From Rothia amarae (lineage in GTDB: Bacteria > Actinomycetota > Actinomycetes > Actinomycetales > Micrococcaceae): a DNA stretch of 64,000 nt. The stretch is taken from positions 1,984,001 to 2,048,000 of the forward strand of contig NZ_CP061538.1 of NCBI RefSeq assembly GCF_014705945.2. Reading direction: 5' to 3'. Shown here piece after piece: positions 25,804-34,344 of the stretch. Position 1 is the first letter of the stretch; the number at the start of each line of letters is the position of its first letter. Both the position numbers and the translations under genes were made by a program. The notes below the pieces were generated by a model that was given only the letters and a program-made list of their open reading frames with translations, was not told the DNA's origin and ran no database searches.

Positions 25804-26091
25804 TTACTTCTTGTTGGAGACTGCTGCCTTCAGCTTGGAACCAGCGGTCAGCTTAACGCCGTGACCAGCCGGAATCTGAATGGTTTCGCCAGTCTGAGGA
25901 TTGCGACCGGTGCGTGCTGCACGATCGGTGCGCTCGATTGCCATCCAACCGGGGATGGTGATCTTCTCGCCCTTAGAAACTGAAGATTCGAAAACCTGGA
26001 ACAGTGCGTCAAGAACGCCGTTCACTGCTGCCTGGCTGGTGCCAGCCTTTTCTGCAACCTCTGCGACGAGTTCGCTACGGTTCTTAGCCAT
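25804..26091 (-). CDS. hup: DNA-binding protein HU
   Basis: This is a short HU (95 aa), a nucleoid protein that bends DNA as a dimer. MAKNRSELVAEVAEKAGTS starts the dimer helices, and GRNPQTGETIQIPAGHGVKLTAGSKLKAAV is the beta-arm signature with the intercalating Pro. It lacks the long Lys/Ala-rich tail of mycobacterial HupB. It is followed by its own terminator, and it lies 76 bases downstream of rpsN, so it may also have its own promoter. Confidence 0.97.
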   Translation of the reverse strand: MAKNRSELVAEVAEKAGTSQAAVNGVLDALFQVFESSVSKGEKITIPGWMAIERTDRAARTGRNPQTGETIQIPAGHGVKLTAGSKLKAAVSNKK

Positions 26092-26167
26092 TAGATGCCC
26101 CTCCTGAGACTTTATGTTTATCTAGGCAACTAGCCTATTTGATAAGGCTAATCGTTCTAGCCAAACC

Positions 26168-26473
26168 TTACCAGCTTGACTTGGTAATGCCGGGCAATTC
26201 GCCGCGGTGTGCCATCTGACGGAAACGAACACGTGAGATACCAAATTTCTGGAAGGTACCACGGGGGCGGCCGTCAATCTGGTCACGGTTACGAACGCGA
26301 ACAGGTGAAGCGTTACGAGGAAGCTTCTGCAAGCCGAGGCGTGCTGCCTCGCGCTCTTCAGGAGAAGCGTTTTCGTCGACTAGGGTCTTCTTCAGCGCAA
26401 GGCGCTTTTCTGCGTAGCGTGCAACGATTTCTTTGCGCTGCTCGTTACGAGCGATCTTTGACTTCTTAGCCAT
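26168..26473 (-). CDS. rpsN: 30S ribosomal protein S14, zinc-free form
   Basis: This 101-aa form of S14 lacks the CxxC-CxxC zinc ribbon of the short form. [22 protein letters not shown] and [21 protein letters not shown] are its conserved segments near the 16S decoding region. It is the third gene of rpmB-rpmG-rpsN, 3 bases after rpmG. In several actinobacteria such zinc-free paralogues are controlled by Zur; I see no clear Zur box upstream, so this may be the main copy. Confidence 0.97.
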   Translation of the reverse strand: MAKKSKIARNEQRKEIVARYAEKRLALKKTLVDENASPEEREAARLGLQKLPRNASPVRVRNRDQIDGRPRGTFQKFGISRVRFRQMAHRGELPGITKSSW

Positions 26474-26476
26474 GAC

Positions 26477-26647
26477 TTATCGCTCCTCTCGGAATTCTAC
26501 GTGCTTACGAACAACGGGATCATACTTCTTCAGAGTCATACGATCGGGGTTGTTACGGCGGTTCTTACGAGTTACATAGGTGTAACCGGTACCCGCAGTG
26601 GACTTGAGCTTGATGATAGGACGTACGTCCTTGGTCTTTGAAGCCAT
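26477..26647 (-). CDS. rpmG: 50S ribosomal protein L33, zinc-free form
   Basis: This is a 56-residue protein read between rpmB and rpsN. It starts [10 protein letters not shown] and contains [22 protein letters not shown], which is L33 without the four cysteines of the zinc form. It begins 2 bases after the rpmB stop and ends 3 bases before rpsN, so the three are translated as one tightly packed operon. Confidence 0.96.
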   Translation of the reverse strand: MASKTKDVRPIIKLKSTAGTGYTYVTRKNRRNNPDRMTLKKYDPVVRKHVEFREER

Positions 26648-26649
26648 GA

Positions 26650-26886
26650 TTAAATCTTCTCCCCGCGTGCGATGATGCTTGCAACTACAGCGTCAATGCC
26701 ACGTGCATCAATAACTTTGATGCCCTTTGCAGAAACGTTAAGGGTTACAGAGCGGCGCAGTGAGGGAACCCAGTAGCGCTTCTTCTGAATGTTCGGGTCG
26801 AATCGACGCTTGTTGCGGCGATGCGAGTGGGAAATGCTGTGTCCAAAGCCGGGAACAGCTCCGGTCACCTGGCAGACTGCTGCCAT
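26650..26886 (-). CDS. rpmB: 50S ribosomal protein L28
   Basis: This 78-residue protein starts MAAVCQVTG and contains [20 protein letters not shown], the L28 signature. Only one Cys remains, so it is the zinc-free type. The ATG at 26886 follows GGAGGAGAAAACT, a strong ribosome-binding site; a reading frame open for 29 codons upstream is not needed. It is the first gene of the rpmB-rpmG-rpsN operon, with a leader of about 220 bases. Confidence 0.97.
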   Translation of the reverse strand: MAAVCQVTGAVPGFGHSISHSHRRNKRRFDPNIQKKRYWVPSLRRSVTLNVSAKGIKVIDARGIDAVVASIIARGEKI

Positions 26887-27142
26887 AGTTTTCTCCTCCA
26901 TTTGTTGACGAAATGACGGTGCGCGGTGGGTGCACACTTGTTTTTTCACAAGCGGCTTGCGTCCCGTCACCAAGGTAGAGCACCGGGTTATTCTCCGGGC
27001 TAGAGTGTTTGAGACTCAGCTTGGGTGAGAAGACAAGCCAAATCCCTGCCCGCGGGATAACGGTGAATAATTCAAGGTGTCGAGAGGTGTTGCCACCAAT
27101 GCGACAGCCTTAAATACTAGGTAAATACAGGCTTTCTTGCAA
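26887..27142 (-). promoter_or_regulatory. rpmB promoter and long structured leader
   Basis: On the minus strand TTGCAA (27142-27137), a 17-base spacer and TAGTAT (27119-27114) form a good promoter, giving a leader of about 220 bases. The leader contains GGTG-GCAA-CACC (a GNRA-type loop), CTTGT-GAAAAA-ACAAG, and an outer pair TGACGG/CCGTCA that ends about 15 bases before the ribosome-binding site. It may be an autogenous control site. I know no described L28 leader of this kind. Confidence 0.5.
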
Positions 27143-27284
27143 CCTAAGCGCCGGTTTAATACCGCTCATATCACAGGGAACTCTCTCGAAGTTCAGTGAT
27201 ACCGCAGAGAACCGGTCTTGGGCGCAGAAACGCAAAACCAGAGCCAAGCATATCAGAGATATGGCGTTTTTCCTTGATTTTTCA

Positions 27285-27342
27285 GGGTTTAAGTGACCTT
27301 TAACCCTTAACTTTTTCTTTGCGGTTTAAGCGTGCCCGCAAA
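27285..27342. other. Two hairpins in the rpmB/GDSL intergenic region
   Basis: GGGTTTAAG pairs with CTTTAACCC (27285-27306, one T-T mismatch) and is followed by CTTTTT on the plus strand. TTTGCGG pairs with CCGCAAA (27318-27342) and is followed by GGATTTTT. Either could stop a plus-strand transcript, though no plus gene is visible upstream. The rest of 27143-27453 shows nothing I can name. Confidence 0.4.
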
Positions 27343-27453
27343 GGATTTTTCCCCTAAATTACATCGGTGCAATTTATGGTGTGACTTTAACGGCTTAATC
27401 CTTAAAACTTCAGGACGCCCCTGTCATATCCCCGAATTCCGCAGGCAGTCATT

Positions 27454-28260
27454 CTATTGCTCTACTTCAAAACGGGTCAGTTCGGGGTACTTCGGTGAGA
27501 TACCGTCGCCCGAGCTCGTTCCGCGAATGCGGCGTCCAACCCAGGGCACCACAAATTCGCGCGCCCATCGTGCATCATCGCGCACTTTTTGCATACGAGT
27601 CGGACGGGCGTTGAGAATATCTAATGGCATGGTGAGTGCATCGGGTTCAAGCGAGACTGACTGGTCGCTCAAAACGTCTAAGACCTTTCGAGCCATTTTG
27701 ATATGGCCACGAGTATTAAGATGCAGCCGGTCCGGCGCAAAGTAGACGGGATGAGCGAATTCCCGCATACGCCAAAAATCAACGATGTGCACCCCATTCT
27801 CGTCCGCAACTTCGCGGAGAAGTTCATTGTAAAGGGCAGTTTTAGGGCGGGTGGATTTGAAGGCGTTGAAATCTCGTACGTCCATACCGGTGAACGTGAA
27901 TACTTCAATCCCCTCAGCGCGAAGGGCTGCGAAGGCCTTTCCCTTGCGCTCCAAAAGCTGATCAAGTTTAGTGCTGGGGCGCAAAATATCATTGCCTCCG
28001 CCATAAAAGCTGACCAGGTTAGGTTTGAGATCAACCGCAGCTTGAACTTGCTCGTCTATGATCTGATCCAAGAGCCGTCCACGAATCGCAAGATTGGCAT
28101 AGAGCGCCTCAGAATCTGCCAACATGAACTGTTCCGCCACACGGTCCGCCCAACCACGCACCCCGTTAGGGCGGTCGGCGTCGATATCGCCTACCCCTTC
28201 GGTAAACGAATCGCCGATAGCTACATAGCGGATGGAGAACTCATTATTTAAGATAGACAT
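27454..28260 (-). CDS. SGNH/GDSL-family hydrolase
   Basis: This 268-aa protein has a lipase/esterase fold of the SGNH type. Block I is AIGDSFTEG with the nucleophile Ser18, block III is GGGND with Asn90, and block V is DRLHLN with Asp177 and His180, so the catalytic set is complete. No signal peptide is present, so it probably acts in the cytoplasm on an acyl ester. It is the gene next to the siderophore operon (107 bases after the reductase) but nothing ties it to iron. Confidence 0.87.
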   Translation of the reverse strand: MSILNNEFSIRYVAIGDSFTEGVGDIDADRPNGVRGWADRVAEQFMLADSEALYANLAIRGRLLDQIIDEQVQAAVDLKPNLVSFYGGGNDILRPSTKLDQLLERKGKAFAALRAEGIEVFTFTGMDVRDFNAFKSTRPKTALYNELLREVADENGVHIVDFWRMREFAHPVYFAPDRLHLNTRGHIKMARKVLDVLSDQSVSLEPDALTMPLDILNARPTRMQKVRDDARWAREFVVPWVGRRIRGTSSGDGISPKYPELTRFEVEQ

Positions 28261-28367
28261 ACTTCAACTTTCTCAACGAGGTTTATTCCATCTTTTCATA
28301 AAGAGGGGTGAGCAAAAGCGCGGGGTCCAGTATGCGCTCCCTCACCTGCGGTTGTGAGCGAGTTGGC

Positions 28368-29423
28368 TCAGCTCTCCGCTCGTCCCCGTTTCCAGTACCC
28401 CATGAACGAGATATTGCCCTTATCTAGCCCCGCATCGTTAACGCAGATGCGTCGCAGCGTCTTAATAACCGCCGACTCTCCGGCGATAAACACGTAATAA
28501 TCACTGTCTTCATCCGCTAATCCCCACACGATTTCTTCGTCCGTCACTTGTTCGATGACTCGGTACTGGATGTTGAGTTTAACGTCGAGGATTTCACGCA
28601 ACATGCGGTAGAGTTCTTCGCCTCTGACCGATGACGCACCGTTGCACCCGCGGGGAAGCCAGCGCACAGTGACATGTGGGAATGCGGTTGCGGCATCGGC
28701 AATATCAGCTATTTCCGGCGTCATAATATCGCCCTCGCCAGGCACTTCCAACAAGATATCTGCCCGCGTATTGCGGTCCAAAGTGCGCACGATAGAAAGT
28801 GCCGCAGGTACAGCAGTTTCGTCCGCAAGCACCAAGATTTTCGACGCTTTACCCGGGTTCCAAGAGCTCCATAGGTTATTGCCGCGCATAGGAGCGAGGA
28901 AAGAGATAGAGTCCCCCACCTGCGCCTGGTTAGCCCAGGTAGCACCGGGGCCCATCTCTCCAGCAGAATCGGCATGAAGCACAAAGTCGATATCGATTTC
29001 AGGTACGATGTCGGAGGGGTATTCACGGTCTAATACCGAGAGGTCGGCATCTGCAGCCGGTCTGAACTGAGTAGCCGGCGGGGATATCGCATCAGCAGGT
29101 ATAAGCCGGGAATTACGCACAGTATAGGTTCGCATCCAACCGCGTTCATCCGTAGGCTGAGCAAACCACTGTGCGCGCCAGTTATCTTCGAGCACAATGT
29201 CGGTGGGCTGGGAGCTACCTGCCGGCGGTATGAACAGCTTGATGTAAGCGTCAACCACGTCCCCGGTGCCTTCGGAAATTTCTTCTGCTGCGTGATGTAG
29301 TGAAGGTCCGGCCAGAGAGATGCGCACGTAATGCTCGGTGAGCTGTCGTACCCCTGTCACGACCACGGGGAACAATCCAAACTGATGAATCACCGATTGT
29401 CTGTGCGTACGTAGCTTATTCAT
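28368..29423 (-). CDS. Siderophore-interacting protein (FAD ferric-siderophore reductase)
   Basis: This 351-aa flavoprotein is predicted to release iron from an imported ferric siderophore by reduction in the cytoplasm. RTYTVRN is the FAD-binding motif, GPGATWA the second flavin contact, and the C-terminal NAD(P)H-binding half contains LVLADETAVPAA and YVFIAGESAVIK, both typical of SIP proteins. The ATG at 29423 overlaps the ATPase stop by 8 bases and has GAGAGGA upstream. It is the last gene of the uptake operon. Confidence 0.92.
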   Translation of the reverse strand: MNKLRTHRQSVIHQFGLFPVVVTGVRQLTEHYVRISLAGPSLHHAAEEISEGTGDVVDAYIKLFIPPAGSSQPTDIVLEDNWRAQWFAQPTDERGWMRTYTVRNSRLIPADAISPPATQFRPAADADLSVLDREYPSDIVPEIDIDFVLHADSAGEMGPGATWANQAQVGDSISFLAPMRGNNLWSSWNPGKASKILVLADETAVPAALSIVRTLDRNTRADILLEVPGEGDIMTPEIADIADAATAFPHVTVRWLPRGCNGASSVRGEELYRMLREILDVKLNIQYRVIEQVTDEEIVWGLADEDSDYYVFIAGESAVIKTLRRICVNDAGLDKGNISFMGYWKRGRAES

Positions 29424-30288
29424 TAGAGTTGTCCTCTCGATCGGCTTCACTCATTGCTTGGCCGGCGTTTGCTTTTGAGAACCCTCCGCGGGCAACACGG
29501 GCGTGAGGAACCACTACGGGGGCGCCGCTCTTTTCCGGATCGTGCACCGAAGCTTTCAAACCGAACACGCGATGTAGGTTTTCACTGGTCATAACGGATT
29601 CTGCCTTGCCAGCACATGCGATTTCGCCGTCTTTCATGGCAATCAGGTGGTGGGCGACTCGTGCAGCCAGGTTAAGCTCGTGAAGCACGAGAACCATAGT
29701 AGTTCCCCGCTCCTCATTGAGGTCGGACAGCAAGTCCAGCAGGTCTACTTGATGGGCAAGGTCCAGATAGGTAGTGGGCTCATCGAGGAGCAAAATATCG
29801 GTCTGTTGGGCAAGTGCCATGGCAATCCATACGCGCTGGCGTTGACCACCGGATAATTCGCTGACTGAACGTTCTGCTAAACCCATGGTGTTGGTGGCTT
29901 CAAGTGCCCAGGCGACCGCTTCGTCGTCTTCAGCGGTATTGCGTTTGAAAACTCCCTGATAGGGGTATCGGCCGCGAGAAACCAGGTCCGCCACGGTGAT
30001 GCCGTCAGGGGCAATGGGGCTCTGCGGGAGTAGTCCAACCATCCGAGCAAATTCTTTACCGGGGAATGTGTGAATGTTCTTTCCATCGAGGGTAATTTCG
30101 CCAGAAGAAGGCTTGAGCAAACGAGAAATACCGCGCAATAGTGTAGATTTTCCACACCCGTTGGGGCCGATAATTGCGGTAATTTTTCCCGCGGGAATGG
30201 CAAGGGAGAGGTCTTTGACAATCGTTCGAGTGCCGTAGCCGAGGTCGACATGTTCGATGCGCAGTTCGCGGTAAGTGCAGGCGGTCAT
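29416..30288 (-). CDS. Ferric-siderophore ABC transporter ATPase (FecE/FepC type)
   Basis: This 290-aa ATPase energises siderophore import. Walker A is GPNGCGKST, the signature is LSGGQRQRVWIAMALAQ, Walker B is ILLLDEPTTYLDL (the TYLD form is typical of siderophore systems), and the switch His lies in VLHELNLAA. The C terminus carries an extra tail of about 35 residues. The ATG at 30288 overlaps the permease stop by 4 bases (ATGA), which fixes the start. Confidence 0.95.
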   Translation of the reverse strand: MTACTYRELRIEHVDLGYGTRTIVKDLSLAIPAGKITAIIGPNGCGKSTLLRGISRLLKPSSGEITLDGKNIHTFPGKEFARMVGLLPQSPIAPDGITVADLVSRGRYPYQGVFKRNTAEDDEAVAWALEATNTMGLAERSVSELSGGQRQRVWIAMALAQQTDILLLDEPTTYLDLAHQVDLLDLLSDLNEERGTTMVLVLHELNLAARVAHHLIAMKDGEIACAGKAESVMTSENLHRVFGLKASVHDPEKSGAPVVVPHARVARGGFSKANAGQAMSEADREDNSNE

Positions 30289-31340
30289 GAGCGACCTTCT
30301 TTCTGAGATTGGACCAGTAACCAGATGAGGATGGGAGCGCCAAATGCGCCGGTCAAGACGCCGACGGGCATCGCGCCACTTGGAACGAAGTTGGCGGCTA
30401 TGAAGTCCGCAAAGACTACAATGATTGCGCCCACGAGTGCCGACGCAGTCAGCGAATGCCGTCCGCCAATCAGCCGGCGCGCAATGGGTCCCGATACAAA
30501 AGCGACGAACGCAATAGGGCCGCTGGCGGCAGTTGCAACAGCTGCCAGTAAAACACCCAGCACGATATAGAGCCATCGAGTAATCGTCACGTTCAGTCCC
30601 AGGCTTTGAGCGAGTTCTTCACCCACAGCTAGGGCGTGAAGCTGCCGTTGGAAAAGCATCACAGCAGGGAAAATCAGGCACAGCGCAATGAGCAGAATCA
30701 GAATGCGTTCCCAGTTCGCTACTGACAGCGAACCGGTCATCCAGACCATCGCAGACTGGGCGGAATTGATGTCAATCCGAGTCAGCAGATAGTTCACCAC
30801 CGCATTGCCCAAAGCAGCGACTCCTATGCCCATGAGGATAAAGCGGTTGCCCACTCCCCCGTGCCCTGCGGCAAGCACCATAATAAGAATGGCAAGTGCA
30901 AGAGAAAAGGCCACGGCAAGAAAAGAGATTTCAAAACCAGTTGACCCCCAGAATACGATGCCTAATACCGCTCCCAGCGAGGCACCGGAGCTGATGCCGA
31001 TAATATCTGGTGAAGCCAGCGGGTTACGGAGCAACAACTGAAAAATAGCCCCGGCACACCCAAAAGCAAGGCCGGTCAACGTTCCCAAAACCGCCCGGGG
31101 CAGCTTATCGGAGAGCACAATATAACGAGCTCCACGAGCACCTTCAATAGAGCCGCCCTGCAAGATGGTAATAAAATCGGGAAAAGTCACCGTGTACGTT
31201 CCCAGGAGCACACGAACGAGAAAGACCGCTACCAATGTCACCGCTAAGCCGACAATGATGAGGCGGGGGCGACGTCGTCCGTCCGCGCGTAGTTTCGCTA
31301 CGCGGTCAACAGGTGTCAGCTCAGTTGCAACTTGCGACAT
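30285..31340 (-). CDS. Ferric-siderophore ABC permease, second subunit (FecCD family)
   Basis: This 351-aa protein has about ten helices. LTGLAFGCAGAIFQLLLRNPLASPDIIGISSGAS is the FecCD region near helix 3, given here only as its outer parts LTGLAFG and GISSGAS, and GPIAFVAFVSGPIARRL is the loop that contacts the ATPase. It forms a heterodimeric channel with the next permease. It starts at an ATG sharing one base with the stop of the first permease (TAATG). Confidence 0.94.
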   Translation of the reverse strand: MSQVATELTPVDRVAKLRADGRRRPRLIIVGLAVTLVAVFLVRVLLGTYTVTFPDFITILQGGSIEGARGARYIVLSDKLPRAVLGTLTGLAFGCAGAIFQLLLRNPLASPDIIGISSGASLGAVLGIVFWGSTGFEISFLAVAFSLALAILIMVLAAGHGGVGNRFILMGIGVAALGNAVVNYLLTRIDINSAQSAMVWMTGSLSVANWERILILLIALCLIFPAVMLFQRQLHALAVGEELAQSLGLNVTITRWLYIVLGVLLAAVATAASGPIAFVAFVSGPIARRLIGGRHSLTASALVGAIIVVFADFIAANFVPSGAMPVGVLTGAFGAPILIWLLVQSQKEGRS

Positions 31341-32380
31341 TAAAGTTCCACCGCCTTCTTGGTTCGTACCAGGTAGATGAAGACCGGCACACCAATGACA
31401 ACCATGGTGACCCCCACCTGTATTTCTTCAGGGGGCATAATAACCCTGCCAACGGTGTCTGCAACGATGAGAAGTGCTGCACCAAAGAGTGCGGACAGCG
31501 GAATGATAGCGCGATAGTCGGGCCCGACGAGCGCGCGCAAAGCATGCGGCGCCATCAGTCCAAGGAATGCAATGGGGCCGCACATTGAGGTGGCAGTTCC
31601 GCTTAGAAGCGTAATGCCGATAAAGATGATGAAGCGTTTGAGCATCACGTTTTCACCGAGTGCTGTGGCCATGTCATCGCCGAGTGCAAAGTTATTGATG
31701 GAGCGGGCTCCCAGCCCAATAATTAGTGCCCCTGCAATCAGCAGAAAGACACCGGGGAAGAACTCCTCCATTGAGCTACCGGCGACAGAACCCAGCTGCC
31801 ATTTGCGCAAAGAATCCAAAGCGTTGCTGAAGTTAAGAATCAGCGCCGAGGTAAGGGAGCCTAAACCTGCGGAAATAGCGGCGCCCATGAGCGCTAACTT
31901 GACGGGGGTAGCGCCGTCGCGCCCTACACTCGCCAAACCGTAAACCAGCGCCGAAGTAATGCCTGCCCCGATAAAGGCGAGCCCCGCCATCCCGGTTGAA
32001 GAGTTGATTCCCAGTAGAGAAATTCCCACCACGACGGCAAATGCGGCACCGGCGTTGACACCGAGAATACCTGGATCGCCGAGGGGGTTTCGGGTGACAC
32101 CCTGCATGCCTGCACCGGCAAGCGCCAGCGCCGCCCCGATGGTTCCAGCCCACAGCGTGCGCACGCTGCGCTGATCAAGAACAGCCTCGGTCATGGCGGG
32201 CAAGTCTGCGTGAGTAAAGTAATTCCACACTGTATTCACACCAACATCGCGTGTTCCCCAGAAGATAGAGGAAACCACTGCGAGCGCCAGAAGAACCACC
32301 AGAGCTGCAGTCACCGCTAGGGTTCTTTGCCGCTGTGTATGTGGTTTTTCTCGGGCAGTGTGTGCCAGCGAGGGGGACAT
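31340..32380 (-). CDS. Ferric-siderophore ABC permease, first subunit (FecCD family)
   Basis: This 346-aa protein has about ten helices. Conserved stretches are GVTRNPLGDPGILGVNAGA and CGPIAFLGLMAPHALRALVG, the second being the coupling loop for the ATPase. The ATG at 32380 follows AAGGA at 6 bases; a reading frame open for 14 codons upstream has no such site. It lies 75 bases after the binding-protein gene, in the same operon. Confidence 0.94.
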   Translation of the reverse strand: MSPSLAHTAREKPHTQRQRTLAVTAALVVLLALAVVSSIFWGTRDVGVNTVWNYFTHADLPAMTEAVLDQRSVRTLWAGTIGAALALAGAGMQGVTRNPLGDPGILGVNAGAAFAVVVGISLLGINSSTGMAGLAFIGAGITSALVYGLASVGRDGATPVKLALMGAAISAGLGSLTSALILNFSNALDSLRKWQLGSVAGSSMEEFFPGVFLLIAGALIIGLGARSINNFALGDDMATALGENVMLKRFIIFIGITLLSGTATSMCGPIAFLGLMAPHALRALVGPDYRAIIPLSALFGAALLIVADTVGRVIMPPEEIQVGVTMVVIGVPVFIYLVRTKKAVEL

Positions 32381-32455
32381 AAAAATCCTTGATGAATAAA
32401 CGCCCAAAGCTGCCCGGGGCAATCGCCGCGGGCAACCGTGGAGGGGTGCGAAAAG

Positions 32456-33505
32456 TTAGGATGCTTTCTTGGTGTTCTCAACAGCCTTGGACATGTTCTC
32501 GAGGATTGGAGTTTCCTCGACAGCCCAGACGAGCGAGAGCGGTGAAGCTGCGGAAAGCGCCAAACCAGCAGTCTTGTCAGCTTCGAAGACGACGGCGTCG
32601 TGCTTCATCGCTGGCATCTGCGCAAAGAGGTCGTTGGACTTGACCTTTTCGATGTCGCCCTCTGCATTGACCCATGCCCATACGGCGTCGGCTTCGACGG
32701 AGTCGATAACTTCAGCGGAAATATCGAGGAAAAAGGCCTTGGAATCCTTTTCTTTGTCCTTCATGTAGGATGCCTGTTCCATGCCAATCATGGAGAAGAA
32801 GCGGGGGCGGGTGTCCTGGGAGGTGTATGCGCCGAAGGTGTTCTTTTCGGTGTCAAAAGCGCCCGAGAGGAAGGTTGCACCCTGCAGGTTCTCGTATTCG
32901 GCGCCCTTTTCTTTGAGCTTCGCTTCGGTGTCTTCGATGAGCTTCTTTGCCTCATCTTCTTTCTTCAGCATTTTGCCCGCCATTTCAACGGTTTGCTGCC
33001 ATGAAGCTGCCCAGGAACCTACACCCTCAGGTGCGGGAACAACGGGGGCGATGCCCTTGAGCTTGTCGTAGATTTCCTGGCTCATGTCGCCGTAGGGGCA
33101 GAAGATCGCGTCGGGTTCAAGCTTTGCGAGTTCTTCGTAATTGGGGCCGTCGGTCTCGTCATAGCGAACGGGCTGTTTGCCACCGAGTTCTTCGAGTTTT
33201 TTGTCGAACCAGGGGGTGGACTGGTTCTCGTTACCACCCCATGCGACGACGGGCGTACCTGCAGGTACTACGCCTAGAGCTAGTACGGCGTCGGGGTTCT
33301 GCCAGTTCTGTACGATGGCGATTTTCTGGGGTACGGCATCAAATTTAGTCTCACCGAAAGCGTGTTTGATGGTGTAGGGCTCGGTTGAGGCGGAAGCGCT
33401 GGAATCGGATGCATCTTTGGATCCGGTTGAGCAGCCTGCGAGGAGTCCGGCTGCAGCGGTGGCTGCAGCGGCTTTGAGGAAAGCTCCGCGTGAAAGTGAA
33501 ACCAT
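32456..33505 (-). CDS. Siderophore-binding lipoprotein
   Basis: This 349-aa protein has a signal peptide with lipobox LAGC (Cys25), so it is anchored outside the membrane. The rest is a class III periplasmic-binding fold: KIAIVQNWQNPDAVLALGV opens lobe 1, and DAIFCPYGDMSQEIYDKL lies in it. It should capture an iron complex, probably a xenosiderophore since no biosynthesis genes are seen here. The ATG at 33505 is used; an in-frame TTG five codons earlier is less likely. First gene of the operon. Confidence 0.92.
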   Translation of the reverse strand: MVSLSRGAFLKAAAATAAAGLLAGCSTGSKDASDSSASASTEPYTIKHAFGETKFDAVPQKIAIVQNWQNPDAVLALGVVPAGTPVVAWGGNENQSTPWFDKKLEELGGKQPVRYDETDGPNYEELAKLEPDAIFCPYGDMSQEIYDKLKGIAPVVPAPEGVGSWAASWQQTVEMAGKMLKKEDEAKKLIEDTEAKLKEKGAEYENLQGATFLSGAFDTEKNTFGAYTSQDTRPRFFSMIGMEQASYMKDKEKDSKAFFLDISAEVIDSVEADAVWAWVNAEGDIEKVKSNDLFAQMPAMKHDAVVFEADKTAGLALSAASPLSLVWAVEETPILENMSKAVENTKKAS

Positions 33506-33525
33506 GAGACAGTTCTCCAAAATCT

Positions 33526-33543
33526 AGTGGGGACCGCCCCACT
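33526..33543 (-). promoter_or_regulatory. Hairpin in the leader of the siderophore operon
   Basis: AGTGGGG and CCCCACT pair across a 4-base loop, about 20 bases upstream of the binding-protein start and just after the DtxR box. It would form at the 5' end of the mRNA and could affect its stability or translation. Confidence 0.45.
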
Positions 33544-33549
33544 GCCTGT

Positions 33550-33608
33550 TTAAGTTAGGTGTGCCTAAGCACCTCCCTAGAATATGCGAATTTTGGGGGC
33601 TCTACCAA
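33550..33608 (-). promoter_or_regulatory. DtxR/IdeR-type iron box and promoter
   Basis: The 19 bases TTAAGTTAGGTGTGCCTAA (33550-33568) match the DtxR/IdeR consensus TTAGGTTAGGCTAACCTAA at 14 positions and contain the palindrome TTAGG-N4-CCTAA. On the minus strand TTGGTA (33608-33603), an 18-base spacer and TATTCT (33584-33579) make a likely promoter, and the box covers the start-site region. Iron-dependent repression is inferred from these features. Confidence 0.82.
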
Positions 33609-33714
33609 CTTAGTGCCGGTATTTGGAAAGATTTTTATGCGTTTATTATTTCTGTCTGGCAAGAGTAGGCAGGTTGAGGTGCGCACCCGGCTGACGAGCA
33701 CAACGCAGACGACA

Positions 33715-33749
33715 AAGCGCCCCGAAAGATTCGTTCTTTCGAGGCGCTT
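33715..33749 (-). terminator. Terminator of the YiaA-like gene
   Basis: A 15-pair stem (33715-33729 with 33735-33749, one C-A mismatch) closes the loop TTCGT, 23 bases after the stop codon. No long T run follows. Confidence 0.7.
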
Positions 33750-33772
33750 ATTTGAAAGTTTGTGAGAGCTTT

Positions 33773-34024
33773 TTAGTTTTCGAGACCACGCGAAGCTACA
33801 CGTTCGCGGTATGCCTTGTGGCGGTTGTAGTCGTAGGTGGCCTTCATAGCGGTGATGGATCCCCCCACAAGAAGGACGGACGTAATGAAATAGTAGCCCT
33901 TCACCATCAGCGGTTCTTTCAAGGTCCACAATCCGATAATCATCATGGTGATAGCGATGGCGAGCTGCAGCCAAGCAAACACGAGAAAGCCGTAAGCGCC
34001 GCTGTTTTCTTCATTGGGGTTCAT
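33773..34024 (-). CDS. YiaA/YiaB-like two-helix membrane protein
   Basis: This 83-residue protein has two helices (about 12-32 and 42-60). WLQLAIAITMMIIGLW and KGYYFITSVLLVGGSITA match the pattern of the YiaAB two-helix domain. Its function is unknown. It is a single gene between the siderophore operon and tRNA-Thr. Confidence 0.72.
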   Translation of the reverse strand: MNPNEENSGAYGFLVFAWLQLAIAITMMIIGLWTLKEPLMVKGYYFITSVLLVGGSITAMKATYDYNRHKAYRERVASRGLEN

Positions 34025-34196
34025 GTTTTACCTCTTCAGGTGTTAATACGAGTGTATTGCCGGTTTCCTAGGCGGAGAACGACGGGGGACGTTTCATATA
34101 TTACAAGTGGACGCCGCGCGGGCTGAATATGCGGAGCTTTGTTACGTCAAGCAGCGGGGATTGAATATATAACACCGATTTTTGGGTAGAAAAAAG

Positions 34197-34270
34197 AGCC
34201 CCCTACCGGATTCGAACCGGTGACCCCCTGTTTACAAGACAGGTGCTCTGGCCAGCTGAGCTAAGGAGGC
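34197..34270 (-). tRNA. tRNA-Thr (anticodon TGT)
   Basis: A 74-base cloverleaf on the minus strand. Acceptor GCCTCCT pairs with AGGGGGC with one T-G wobble, anticodon stem CCTGT/ACAGG encloses CTTGTAA, and the T arm is ACCGG-TTCGAAT-CCGGT. The discriminator is T and no CCA is encoded. Confidence 0.95.
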
Positions 34271-34344
34271 GAAGCGAAAAACGCAACTCGTCCATACTAC
34301 CGCATAGCGTGCTAGTTTCGCATTGTCGGCGCGCTCACACCTCG

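Noticed and set aside
26887-26973. A 29-codon in-frame extension of rpmB upstream of its ATG.
   Set aside because: A strong ribosome-binding site sits directly before the internal ATG, and L28 of 78 residues is the normal length.
26887-27142. A Zur box controlling the zinc-free L28-L33-S14 operon.
   Set aside because: I looked for the TGATAATNATTATCA-like palindrome and saw none, so zinc control is not supported by this sequence.
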